64,000 nucleotides of DNA, taken from contig CAVZZZ010000001.1 of NCBI GenBank assembly GCA_963780045.1, forward strand, positions 3,906,001-3,970,000. Direction: 5' to 3'. The notes under the pieces were generated by a model that saw only the letters and a program-made list of their open reading frames with translations, did not search any database and had not been told where the DNA came from. The DNA is from JANXQG01 sp963780045. Lineage in GTDB: Bacteria > Planctomycetota > Planctomycetia > Pirellulales > Thermoguttaceae. Made by a program: the position numbers and the translations under genes. Of this stretch, positions 1 to 7,604 are shown piece after piece. How positions within the stretch are numbered: the first letter of the stretch is position 1; each line of letters begins with the position of its first letter.

Positions 1-468
1 ACCGACGGTGAGGTCGGCCAGGGCGCGGCGGAAACTGTCGGAGCGGGGCCGGCTGTGATGGAGCGACTGCGCCGCGACGCTGGCCGCGTAATCTTCCAGC
101 GAAACCGGCACCGTGCCGCAATAACCGCATTGCACCGACAACTGTCCGGCGCGGTCCAGCCCCAGGTCGGTGATTTCGTAGAGGTAATCACTGAGCGTGG
201 CCGCGTTCCGCACCGCCAGCAGCCGCTCGTGCCGCAGGTTATTCAGGACCTTCTCGGTGACCGGGAAGGGCAGGCCGATGTGCTGCGCGATCTCCACGCC
301 GCTGGCCGTGCCGCGGTGCCGCATCAGGCGAAGAACAATGCTGGCGATCTCGGCTTCGCCGACGCGCGTGTCTTCCAGAGTTCGCGGGGCACTGGGAGCG
401 AACGTTTCCGCAATGGCGGGCGAAGTGCCGATGGCCGCCGGCCCGCCGAACGCGTGCCCCGAGGTCAA
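1..468 (-). CDS. Winged-helix/AAA-type ATPase, N-terminal part (cut by window edge)
   Basis: The gene reads leftward off the window; 156 codons are visible. Residues about 30-110 look like a winged-helix module (for example ASIVLRLMRHRGTASG followed by an LPFPVTEKVLNNLRHERLL helix), then a YCGTVPVSLEDY segment and an SFRRALADL segment. From memory this order resembles planctomycete AAA ATPases in which a winged helix precedes the nucleotide-binding domain; the Walker motifs would lie outside the window, so ATPase activity is inferred. The start used is a TTG overlapping the stop of the preceding 51-residue ORF (TTGA overlap), with a purine-rich stretch before it. The 51-residue ORF may instead be the real N-terminus separated by a one-base error. 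Confidence 0.6.
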   Translation of the reverse strand, partial: MTSGHAFGGPAAIGTSPAIAETFAPSAPRTLEDTRVGEAEIASIVLRLMRHRGTASGVEIAQHIGLPFPVTEKVLNNLRHERLLAVRNAATLSDYLYEITDLGLDRAGQLSVQCGYCGTVPVSLEDYAASVAAQSLHHSRPRSDSFRRALADLTVG

Positions 469-620
469 CTCGCCTTCGCGTCCCGGCGCCAGCGCGGCGC
501 GTCGTCGCCGGCGGCCTGTCGGCGGCTCGCGGATTCCGCCGGCGCGTCTTCCGCCAGCGCAGCCAGCCCCTGCAGCAGCTCTTCGATAGTAGTCGCGGGA
601 CCGCCCGCAGCGCCGGACAT
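465..620 (-). CDS. Small 51-residue ORF between PilZ and ATPase genes
   Basis: An ATG preceded by a strong GAGGAGGG ribosome binding site lies 4 bases after the PilZ stop, so translation here is well supported. The product starts MSGAAGGPATTIEELLQGL and is acidic, then becomes Arg/Ala-rich before a TGA that overlaps a TTG in the next frame. I recognise no family. Two readings are possible: a genuine small protein coupled to the ATPase, or the true N-terminus of the ATPase with a missing or extra base near 470-480. The good ribosome binding site and the weak TTG start of the downstream frame favour the second reading slightly. Confidence 0.45.
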   Translation of the reverse strand: MSGAAGGPATTIEELLQGLAALAEDAPAESASRRQAAGDDAPRWRRDAKAS

Positions 621-624
621 GCGA

Positions 625-1065
625 TCAGCCCTCCTCGCTTTGGTCGGACGGCTCGGCGACGAACTCCCCGCCGGCAGCGTAGCAGTTCTTGTCCAGGCGC
701 CGGCACCAGGCAACCTCGACGCGGCGCTGTGCGCCCGTGAGCAGCACCATCCGCAGCCTCTCGCCCGGATAGAGGACGGTGCTATGGATGAATCCGCAGC
801 CGCTCTTGGAAAAGTCGCTGGTGTACACGCTTTGCCAGGCGGTCTGGCGGGGGAGCGCAGGCAGCGTCTGCCGCAGTTCCAAGGCGGCGCGGTGTTTCTC
901 GCCGCGGCAAAAGATGCGGCGGTGCCGCCGCACGTCGTCGCCGGGCACCGGCACCGCCCCGGTCCGCTCCAGCTCCTCGCGGAGCTTGGGCGGAAACTGC
1001 ACGTGGCACGGCAGCGAAAAGATCCACCGCGCTATTTCCCCTTGCCGATCGCCGTTATCCAGCAT
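625..1065 (-). CDS. PilZ-like c-di-GMP-binding domain protein
   Basis: The 146-residue protein has an RRHRRIFCRG stretch followed by SVYTSDFSKSGCGF and ends in an AGGEF strand. An Arg-rich motif, then D-x-S-x-x-G, then a terminal beta strand is the usual PilZ pattern, so binding of cyclic di-GMP is likely, though the family is called by eye. The gene overlaps the end of the HD-GYP gene by 34 bp and is followed after 4 bases by the next start, so the genes are probably co-transcribed. A c-di-GMP hydrolase beside a c-di-GMP receptor suggests a local signalling module, perhaps acting through the ATPase encoded next. Confidence 0.72.
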   Translation of the reverse strand: MLDNGDRQGEIARWIFSLPCHVQFPPKLREELERTGAVPVPGDDVRRHRRIFCRGEKHRAALELRQTLPALPRQTAWQSVYTSDFSKSGCGFIHSTVLYPGERLRMVLLTGAQRRVEVAWCRRLDKNCYAAGGEFVAEPSDQSEEG

Positions 1066-2003
1066 CGCGTCATCTCCTCGTCAAAAGCCCGACCCGCCTG
1101 GCGGTCGAGATACTCCAGAACATCGCCGCGCCGCGAGGCCTTCCGATAAGGCCGGTCGCGGCACAGCGCCTCGTAAACGTCCGCAATGGCGCAGATTCGG
1201 GCGTACTCGTGGATTTCCGTCCGCACCAGGCCCATCGGATACCCCCGGCCGTCGCACCGCTCGTGGTGGCTGTAAACGATCATCAACTGCGACCAGCTCA
1301 ACTCCGGCCGGTGGCACAGCTCGCGAAAGCCCAGCGCCGGATGCTGCTGCACGATCCGCCGCTCCCGCTCGCTGAGCTTGTCGGGCTTGTCGATGACGTG
1401 CCGCGGAACGCCCTTCAAGCCGATGTCGTGCAGAAGCGCGCCCTGGCCGATCTGCAGCAGCTCCTCCCGCGCGTTGATGCCGTACCAGCGGGCCAGCAGG
1501 AGGCAGTGCGTCGCCACGTTGACCGCATGCGTGAAAATGCTGTAGTCGTGCGACATCACCCGCAGCAGGTCGTTGAGCACGAGCTGGGAGTCGCAAACCG
1601 TCTGCACGAGGCCCGCGCTCAGCTCGCTCGTCGCCTTGACGGCCGTATCGTGGTCGCTCTTGGCCAGTGCATCGGTGAGCACCGAGCGCGTCGCCTCGCG
1701 GAGGACCTGGTAGCGCTCCACGGGCGGTATGTCCGCGTTCGTCAAAAGGGTCGTGCGCAGGTACTCGCGGTAGGCGGACGATTCCGTTTGCGGGATGTAG
1801 AGCGTGCGCACTCCCCGCTGCAGCAGCTTTTTCAGGTCCTCGTCGCCTACCGGAAGCGTCTTTTCCCGATAGAGTTTCGGACGGGCAGGCCCTTCGCCGT
1901 GCAGATAGAGGTCGAACGGCAGCACGCCCGTTGCGCGGAGCGTCTCCACGCCGATGGGCATCAACCTGCCTTCGTCGATTTCGATATCCGCAACGCTCGC
2001 CAT
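1032..2003 (-). CDS. HD-GYP domain cyclic di-GMP phosphodiesterase
   Basis: The 323-residue protein has an N-terminal region of about 130 residues without a recognised fold, followed by an HD domain. The metal-binding HD motif is LLHDIGL at about residues 192-198 and the GYP motif is HHERCDGRGYP at about 248-258; both are intact. The family hydrolyses cyclic di-GMP to GMP or pGpG. No membrane segment or receiver domain is evident, so it should be cytoplasmic, and what the N-terminal region senses is unknown. It is the first gene of a minus-strand operon with PilZ, a small ORF and a winged-helix ATPase. Confidence 0.9.
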   Translation of the reverse strand: MASVADIEIDEGRLMPIGVETLRATGVLPFDLYLHGEGPARPKLYREKTLPVGDEDLKKLLQRGVRTLYIPQTESSAYREYLRTTLLTNADIPPVERYQVLREATRSVLTDALAKSDHDTAVKATSELSAGLVQTVCDSQLVLNDLLRVMSHDYSIFTHAVNVATHCLLLARWYGINAREELLQIGQGALLHDIGLKGVPRHVIDKPDKLSERERRIVQQHPALGFRELCHRPELSWSQLMIVYSHHERCDGRGYPMGLVRTEIHEYARICAIADVYEALCRDRPYRKASRRGDVLEYLDRQAGRAFDEEMTRCWITAIGKGK

Positions 2004-2326
2004 CTCGATCGCGATCCTGCCTGGACTTTCCCGAATGTCATAGCCGCGCGCGGCGGCCGGATGTTGACGGTGCGCGGCGCGGCTTACCCCTGGTATGGGG
2101 TCATTGGAATCGTAGGTCAGTTTTGCGACGGCGGATGAACGGCGGCCATGCAGCTCCGTCCAGCATCGGGGCCGCGATGTTCCGGTCGCAACGATTTTGC
2201 CGAGGCGACGACTGGCGCCGATCGCCGGCTCGCGGGCGGAATTAACATCGACTCTTTGGCCTTGCGGATTTTTCGGGGCGGAACGAGAGCAGGACGCGGG
2301 AATGCGGAAAGGGTGTCATAATCAGC

Positions 2327-2381
2327 GTACTCATCACGCTCCGCCGTGATGCCGGTCCTCACGACGGAGCGTGAAGAGTAC
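2327..2381. repeat. Inverted repeat with 17-bp arms
   Basis: Left arm GTACTCATCACGCTCCG (2327-2343) pairs with CGGAGCGTGAAGAGTAC ending at 2381, with one mismatch. It could form a strong hairpin and resembles the other dispersed palindromes of this window rather than a simple terminator, since no T-run follows on either strand. Confidence 0.6.
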
Positions 2382-2454
2382 AGTAGATCCTTTCTGCCGG
2401 AATGGACCCGTGCGCCGTGCGGCGCTCGTGCGGCGCTCGTTTTATGATGACGCG

Positions 2455-2484
2455 TTGTCGGCTGGCCGTGCCGCGTGATAGAAT
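2455..2484 (+). promoter_or_regulatory. Sigma-70-like promoter for the 70-residue gene
   Basis: TTGTCG at 2455-2460 and TAGAAT at 2479-2484 are separated by 18 bp, about 40 bp before the small gene at 2527. The match is moderate. Confidence 0.35.
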
Positions 2485-2526
2485 GCAGAGAGAACGGACA
2501 AGCAAGACCCCTGAAAGGCGCAGACA

Positions 2527-2739
2527 ATGAACGCAGACGCGGTCCGCGAATGGCTGCACCGGCAACCCTTCGAACCTTTTGTCATGGGGCTCTCCAACGG
2601 CGAGCGTTACGAGGTGCGGCATCCCGAACTCGTCGCCTTGGCCCGCACTCACCTGGCCCTGGCCGATCCGGCTGCCGACCGCATTAAGTTCATTGCCCTG
2701 ATGCATATCAATACGATCAATGCGCTGCAGCCGGCTTAG
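2527..2739 (+). CDS. Small conserved-looking protein, 70 residues
   Basis: The protein begins MNADAVREWLHRQPFEPFV and contains LSNGERYEVRHPELVAL. The ATG is preceded by GAAAGG at suitable spacing and by a promoter-like pair. From memory, small planctomycete proteins with the pattern LHRQPFxPF...R(Y/F)xVxHPE are common and of unknown function. No signal peptide, membrane segment or metal motif is visible. It stands alone between repeat-bearing regions, so context gives no functional hint. Confidence 0.7.
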   Translation: MNADAVREWLHRQPFEPFVMGLSNGERYEVRHPELVALARTHLALADPAADRIKFIALMHINTINALQPA

Positions 2740-2920
2740 CGCGGCGTTTGCTTTGACAACCGCGGCCTGGAGATCGCTATCTGAAAAACCCGCCAGGCGG
2801 CCAAGGAATCGATTCGGGCATTTGCATCTCGGCGGACCTCACGATACTTGTCAGGATGCCGCCGGCTTGCCCGGCGGTGATTCACGCTCGCGGCTACTTA
2901 CACGCCTCCCAACAATGCTC

Positions 2921-2975
2921 CATTCCTCCCATTCTCCGGCGACGGCTCCGCCGTCGCTGGAGCGTGGGAGGAATG
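2921..2975. repeat. Long hairpin (near-perfect inverted repeat)
   Basis: The outer arms CATTCCTCCCA (2921-2931) and TGGGAGGAATG (2965-2975) are perfect complements. The inner arms CTCCGGCGACGG (2934-2945) and CCGTCGCTGGAG (2951-2962) pair with one G-T. A double-stem palindrome of this length is more like a repetitive extragenic element than a factor-independent terminator. Confidence 0.75.
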
Positions 2976-3017
2976 TGCGGGAAGGGACCGCCGATTTGTA
3001 GCCACCAAAATAAATAT

Positions 3018-3036
3018 CCAGCGGGCAACCCGCTGG
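3018..3036. repeat. Short hairpin, 8-bp stem
   Basis: CCAGCGGG (3018-3025) and CCCGCTGG (3029-3036) are perfect complements around a 3-base loop. It lies 43 bp after the larger palindrome and may belong to the same repeat-rich block. Confidence 0.55.
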
Positions 3037-3413
3037 CGTTAGGTAGAGTCGCCAAAAAAGGGAGGCGATTGAGCCGGTTGCAGCGGCCAAACACCGCTCG
3101 ACCGACGCAGGGTCGGGCCGGGACGTTCATGAGGCACGACGGGGACCACTGCGGCGGTTTGCATCAGGCGGTTCTCTGCCGGACCGGGCAGTAAAGGGAA
3201 ACACCTTCCAAATATTTTTCCCGGCCACTCGAAAAACGTCAAAACGGCCGCTTCCGCGCGGAAATCCCCAAACCCTTGCGGCGCAAGGACTTAGAGCGGC
3301 GTCCGGAACGCCGGGCCGCGCGGACGGGGCGAATCGCCGAAGAAAATGCCTCGCCGCAACTCCTTTGCCGGCAAGGACTTGCGCTCATTGCGCGTTTCCG
3401 ATGTTAACATATC

Positions 3414-3441
3414 TTGACAGATGGCGGCATTAGTGTATAAT
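3414..3441 (+). promoter_or_regulatory. Consensus sigma-70 promoter
   Basis: TTGACA (3414-3419) and TATAAT (3436-3441) both match the consensus perfectly, with a 16-bp spacer. It is the best promoter in the window. Transcription would start near 3448, giving a leader of about 600 bases that contains the four-unit hairpin array before the helix-turn-helix gene at 4051. Confidence 0.65.
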
Positions 3442-3564
3442 GACTGCTGTTGCCGTGGCGCGACGGTTGCGCCGAGGAAACAGATCGAACCCCCGGCAAC
3501 CAGCGCACACCGTAAACCGCCAAAGCAGGAGCGCCGTTCATGGCTTGTTGTCCTGCGCATCTCG

Positions 3565-3805
3565 GACCCCATCCGGCTTGCCCGGATGGTGAACACGGTT
3601 GAATGGCTAGAACAGATAACAAAGAGAAGAACGACCCCCGCGGGCTTGTCCCGTGGGTGAAGGAGGTTGTACAGCCAGCGAGCGAGACCGCGGCAGCCAG
3701 GCAACCTGATTCACCATCCAGACAAGCTGGATGGGGTCTGGTTTTCGTATCCGTCGGTGCTAGCTGTTCAACCTCCTTCACCATCCGCGCAAGGTGGATG
3801 GGGTC
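3565..3805. repeat. Array of four ~46-nt hairpin units, two forward then two inverted
   Basis: Unit 1 (3565-3610, plus), unit 2 (3633-3679, plus), unit 3 (3693-3738, minus) and unit 4 (3759-3805, minus) share the layout GACCCC, stem, CTTG-type loop, stem, GTGAA, a GGTTG block and a GCTAGC-like end. The unit 1 stem is CCATCCGG/CCGGATGG. Unit 2 replaces it with CCCGCGGG/CCCGTGGG, so both sides of the stem change while pairing is kept. Flanks of units 1 and 4 also match each other in inverse orientation (a GTTGTyCTrCrCA block), so the whole is a large inverted repeat containing smaller hairpins. It lies in the leader of the consensus promoter. Confidence 0.75.
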
Positions 3806-4050
3806 GGCATCTGACTTGTGTAGAACAACGAGCCGTTCATGGCTCTTGGCGCCGGGTACTCGTTTGCGGGTTGCGGCGGTAGGCCTGTGCTTCGGCACGA
3901 GGCGGCCGGAAGCTCGATCGATTTGTCCGTATTCCCGGCTGCACGCTGGGTCTGTTCTGGGCGGCGTCCTGGGTGCTTCCTGGGTCGGTCCTGGCACGGT
4001 TGTGCGGCTGAAAACCCCTTGAATCCCCCGAGAAAACGCGAGGAAATGTC

Positions 4051-5409
4051 ATGAGCGATGAAATCCAAAAAGAAAACCGGCCCTGCCTCGACAGGAGCAC
4101 GTTCCTGGCCGAGATCGAGCGGCTCTACGTCGAAGGCTACCCCACCCGCCAAATCGCCCAGTTGCTCCACGAGGACGGCAACAAGGTGGGCCGCAACCTC
4201 CGCGAGATCAAGCGCCGCTGGGCCCGCGCCGCGGGGCGGCAACGCGCCGCCCTCGCCCAAACGCAGTGCGCCGCGGTCTACCGCGAGGCTGTGAGCGGTT
4301 GGCGCTGCTCGCAACAGCCCAGGCTCACCACCACCGAGCACCGCGACGACGACGGCAAGGTTGTCAAAACCATCGTCCGCCGCCAAGAGGGGCCGGGCGA
4401 CAAGACCTTTCTCCTGGCCGCCGTCGGCGCGCTGAAAACCCTCCGCCAGTTTGCGCAAGCGCAGGCGGGTTCTGCCTCCGAAAAGGATCACGACGCAGGC
4501 GACCCCATGTATCTGGCAATCCTGCAAACGTTGACCCCGGAACAAGTGGACCGCTTGACCCATGAACAATTGCAAAGAGTTCGACTCGCCGTCGACCGGT
4601 TCCGAGCGGAAGTCGACCGGTTTCATGCCGAGGTTGAAGCCTTCCGTAGAGAAAAAGCGGGAGACCGCGGTTACGGGCCTACCGACAGTCCCGCGGCAGA
4701 CAACGCCGCCCCGGCCAGCGAACCGGCGCTGCCCGACCCGAGCGAAGATTCTGAACCGGTCGGCGGTGAGGCCGCGCCGCCGGCGGACGGTCTGCAATCG
4801 GCCGCCGCGCCGCAAAGGCAAGCCGGCGAGCCGCCCCTTCTGGCCGCGCACGCCGAGCGGCAACTGTTGCCCGGCGGCCTTCCCGCGGCGGACGAATCCC
4901 CTCTAGCGCACGTTGCCGAAACGGCCGTGACCGCCGATTCGCCGGCCGCGGTTGAAGAGTCGGAGCAAGAGGAAACAAGTGGCTTTGGTGTGGTGACTCA
5001 AGCAGACGGGGCTTTATGGGTGGCACGCTCTGAGCTTCAGGCGAAGGGCGTGAGTGCTCGCCGGTCGCCACGCCCTTCGCTGGAAGCTCAGGACGTGCCA
5101 CCTCGACAAATCCCACCAGTTCCGACGCACTACACCGGTGGTCCATTGCTCGCAACCTCCCCCGACACGGCCGCGCCGGACAAGCGTGCGCCAGTCCTCA
5201 TTGGCGGGCCGCGGACCGCGCCGCCCACCGCCGCGGAGCACCAGGCATATCAGCAGTGGTTGGCGCAGCAGTTCGGCATCGCGCCCGTTAACCTATTACC
5301 GGCACAAGGATTACGGCCAACGCCCAGCCATGCGCCACCGGCCGCGAATCTCGCGGGCGGTGCGTCCGAAGCCCGGAGCGCAACATGGACGGAAGCGATG
5401 TCGCGGTGA
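4051..5409 (+). CDS. Helix-turn-helix, coiled-coil and Pro/Ala-rich protein of unknown function
   Basis: The 452-residue protein starts at an ATG after GAGGAAA. Residues about 17-55 (FLAEIERLYVEGYPTRQIA, then LREIKRRW) look like a helix-turn-helix similar to those of small terminase subunits or resolvase-like proteins. Residues about 105-135 form a second helical block, and 165-205 form a coiled coil with a repeated RFRAEVDRFHAEVEAF pattern. The remaining 240 residues are Pro/Ala/Glu-rich and probably disordered. No large terminase, portal or integrase lies nearby, so a phage role is not supported. A 34-bp-armed palindrome is inserted in frame at residues about 323-351. The gene follows a consensus promoter and a 600-base structured leader. 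Confidence 0.65.
   Translation: MSDEIQKENRPCLDRSTFLAEIERLYVEGYPTRQIAQLLHEDGNKVGRNLREIKRRWARAAGRQRAALAQTQCAAVYREAVSGWRCSQQPRLTTTEHRDDDGKVVKTIVRRQEGPGDKTFLLAAVGALKTLRQFAQAQAGSASEKDHDAGDPMYLAILQTLTPEQVDRLTHEQLQRVRLAVDRFRAEVDRFHAEVEAFRREKAGDRGYGPTDSPAADNAAPASEPALPDPSEDSEPVGGEAAPPADGLQSAAAPQRQAGEPPLLAAHAERQLLPGGLPAADESPLAHVAETAVTADSPAAVEESEQEETSGFGVVTQADGALWVARSELQAKGVSARRSPRPSLEAQDVPPRQIPPVPTHYTGGPLLATSPDTAAPDKRAPVLIGGPRTAPPTAAEHQAYQQWLAQQFGIAPVNLLPAQGLRPTPSHAPPAANLAGGASEARSATWTEAMSR
5019..5102. repeat. In-frame palindrome inside the helix-turn-helix gene
   Basis: The left arm (5019-5052, starting GGTGGCACG) and right arm (5069-5102, ending CGTGCCACC) are 34 nt each and nearly complementary, with a 16-nt loop. 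The element is read through in frame as about 28 residues (around WVARSELQAKGVSARR) within the low-complexity C-terminal half of the protein. Confidence 0.75.
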
Positions 5410-5473
5410 CGAGATGCGGAGGAACTGACAGGAATATGAGAGACTTTGGCGAAGATCTCGGCCGCTTGCATAA

Positions 5474-5503
5474 GGCGGACGGCACGCGGAGCGTGCCTGC
5501 TAC
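5474..5503 (+). repeat. 30-bp dispersed palindromic repeat, copy A
   Basis: The core is GGCACGC-GGA-GCGTGCC within a 30-bp unit that begins GGCGGACGG and ends TGCTAC. It sits 1 bp beyond the stop codon of the convergent-side gene ending at 5505. Two more copies lie at 57558-57586 and 57650-57679. Confidence 0.8.
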
Positions 5504-5504
5504 C

Positions 5505-7581
5505 TCACTTGCCGATCTTCTCCAGAATCTGCCGCCCCGCGCGGCGGACTTCGGCATCAGAGGTGTGCTGCACGACCTCGCTCAACTGCACGCGGGCCAG
5601 TGGGCCAAGTTCCACAAGCGCCTCGTAGGCCGCCTTGCGATTGGCGTAATCGCCCGCGCCGAGATCGCGGACCAACCCGGCGATCTTCTTGCGCATCGCG
5701 TCCGAGAGGACCGGCGACGGAACGTTGATTTCGACCACGTCGTGCGCGGGCACGGCCTTGGGCCCGCTGGTGCAGCGGATGGGCAGCACACTTTCGGCCA
5801 GTTTGCCTACGAGCTTGCCGCCGTCCCACAATTCGGCCTCGAAGGAGACTTCTTCGGTGTGCTCGTCCGGCTCGCCGGCTTTCAGCCTGCGAATCTGGCC
5901 GGGCGGCACCGCGATCGTCTGGCCGGCGGTGACGATGTGCAGCGCCGGAAGATCGACGCCGCCAATGAGAAAGTTCTCGCCAAGCAGCTCCATCGTAGGA
6001 GAAGCGGCGGCGCCGTTGCCCGACCGCGAGGTGTCTTCGGCATCCGCCTCGTGCGGACCGCGAAGCTCGTGCATTTCCAGCGGCGCGAGCGCAAGTGGGC
6101 CGAAGCTCCGCGTTGCCAACCGAAGCGACGCGGCGTCGAGATAGCCGAACAGCCGAGTGCCGTCGCGGAGCACCACGCGGTGGCCGGGCGGCTCGGCCAC
6201 GCTGGCGACGCGCACCAAATCTTCCAGCGGGAATTGCAAGCGCCCCCAAGGCGAGACGAAGGTCATGCTCTCGGTGCCAGCGGGCGCCAGCGCCAGCCGC
6301 TCGCCCTCGCTGGTTTGCAGCAACACCGGCTTGGGAGCGGCGGCCGCAGGCGTCTCGGCGGAGCGAGACGAGTACGCTTCGGAGGCCCGCATGTAGAGCC
6401 GGTCGAGGCGTTCGCTCGGAGCGTCGATTTGCAGCCCCGTGTTGAGGGTGAAAACGAAGTTGTCCATTTTCAGTTTCCCGGTCAGCGCCTGGCCGTCGCG
6501 GAAGAGAACAATCGCGTTGCCGTTATGGGCGCGGTTGCCGGCCACGGCGACAATCTTGTCCAGCGAAGTCTTGAGTGTGCCGAAACGGGTCTGCAGCGAA
6601 ACGGCCGCGCACGACGCCGTGCCCTTCAGCCGCGTCCCGGCGCCGAAGGCGAGAATGTCGTGCGAGCTGGAGTTCGGCTCCAGCGCGGCAAGTATTCTGC
6701 CGATGCCGATTTCGTCCCAATGGGCGTCGCCGAAGCCGCCGATGTTGAGCGCCGCGCGGCGAACCTCGTCGGGCAGGTCCTGCACCCAAGAGCTGCCGGA
6801 AAACGGCTTCAAGAGGCCGGCCACGGTCTTCGCGTCGGGCTGATTGTCGACGCGGCACTGCGCGGCGCCGTAGATGATCGCCGCCGACTTCCGCGCCGGC
6901 ACCGTGAAGGAATAGGCGAAACCCGGCTGGCCGGTCATCGGCGGCTGAAGCGTCGGCCGCAAGGCGGAGCGCGGTCCCGCCAGGTAGAGCGCCACCGAGA
7001 CCGTTCCGTTTTGCGCAGGGCCGTAAAGCACGACGCCCGTATCTTGCTTGCCCAGCGCGCCCGAATTCACCTGGCCCGAATCGCTCACCATGGCGGGCCA
7101 GCCGCCGCTGCCCGAGTTGAGCACGACCCGCATCTGCACGTTTATTGGAGCGCCGGTAGTATTGGTAAAGACGTCGGCAAAGCGTGCGCCGGGCGACTTG
7201 GGATTGACATGCATGCGGCGCGTGACTTCCAGCCCAGGCTGCATCGAGTTGCCCTGCAGGACCAGCTCGTTGCCGTCAGAGGCCGTCATTGCTTGCCGGG
7301 TCGGCCGCCACATCTGGTTGTTGACAGTGAGCCAAAAGGACTGGCTGAAACAGGAGTCGGTGCCGTTCATCATGCGCCCCCACTGGTCGAAGTCCCACTG
7401 GAAGCCTTGGCTGTCGGTCAGCGTATGGAAGGGCATGAACTGCGCCGGCATAAACCCTGGCTGCGCGAGCAAGCGACGGCGCGACGCCCAAAATGCACAA
7501 GAAGAGCGAGATCAGCTTCGCTCTACTCGAGCCTTCACGCAAAAGGCGCCGGAGACTGTATGAATTCATGTACTGACGCAT
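5505..7581 (-). CDS. Secreted beta-rich protein of unknown function, with frameshift; paralogue of upstream gene
   Basis: The ATG at 7581 follows TAGGAG and opens a signal peptide (KLISLFLCILGVAPSLARA). Near 7465-7470 the reading frame must shift by one base to enter the mature protein, which continues TDSQGFQWDFDQWG and runs to 5505. Several blocks match the neighbouring gene: LTVNNQMWRP versus LTVNGAQFMP, SPWGRLQFPLEDL versus SPWGGLDVGLGEI, and paired LRDG loops. The last 50 residues (ANRKAAYEALVELGPLARVQL) look like a HEAT-type helical repeat absent from the neighbour. No catalytic motif is seen. The gap to the upstream gene is 23 bp, so the pair is an operon. Confidence 0.7.
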
Positions 7582-7604
7582 TGGTCCAACTCCTAACGAT
7601 CCCT

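Larger units (their letters stand above)
2004..2526. other. Intergenic region with palindrome and promoter
   Basis: No coding frame here looks protein-like. The stretch holds an inverted repeat at 2327-2381, a short tandem duplication (GTGCGGCGCTC twice, about 2417-2438) and a promoter-like pair at 2455-2484 reading to the right. Confidence 0.5.
2740..4050. other. 1.3-kb non-coding stretch rich in palindromes
   Basis: No convincing gene is present. From left to right it holds a long hairpin (2921-2975), a short hairpin (3018-3036), two related short segments ending GCAAGGACTT near 3276-3289 and 3367-3379, a consensus promoter (3414-3441) and a four-unit hairpin array (3565-3805). Apparent peptide similarity between the two strands (an LVVL...LARMV pattern) arises because inverted copies of the same repeat are being translated; I do not regard it as coding. 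Confidence 0.6.

Noticed and set aside
2720..3240. Several 70-110 codon frames between 2.7 and 3.2 kb
   Set aside because: They run through palindromes, overlap each other on both strands and show no protein-like composition.
3565..3805. CRISPR array
   Set aside because: Units are inverted relative to each other, self-complementary and not separated by uniform unique spacers; no cas genes are present.
4051..5409. Phage terminase small subunit within a prophage
   Set aside because: Only the HTH resembles such proteins; there is no large terminase, portal, capsid or integrase nearby.
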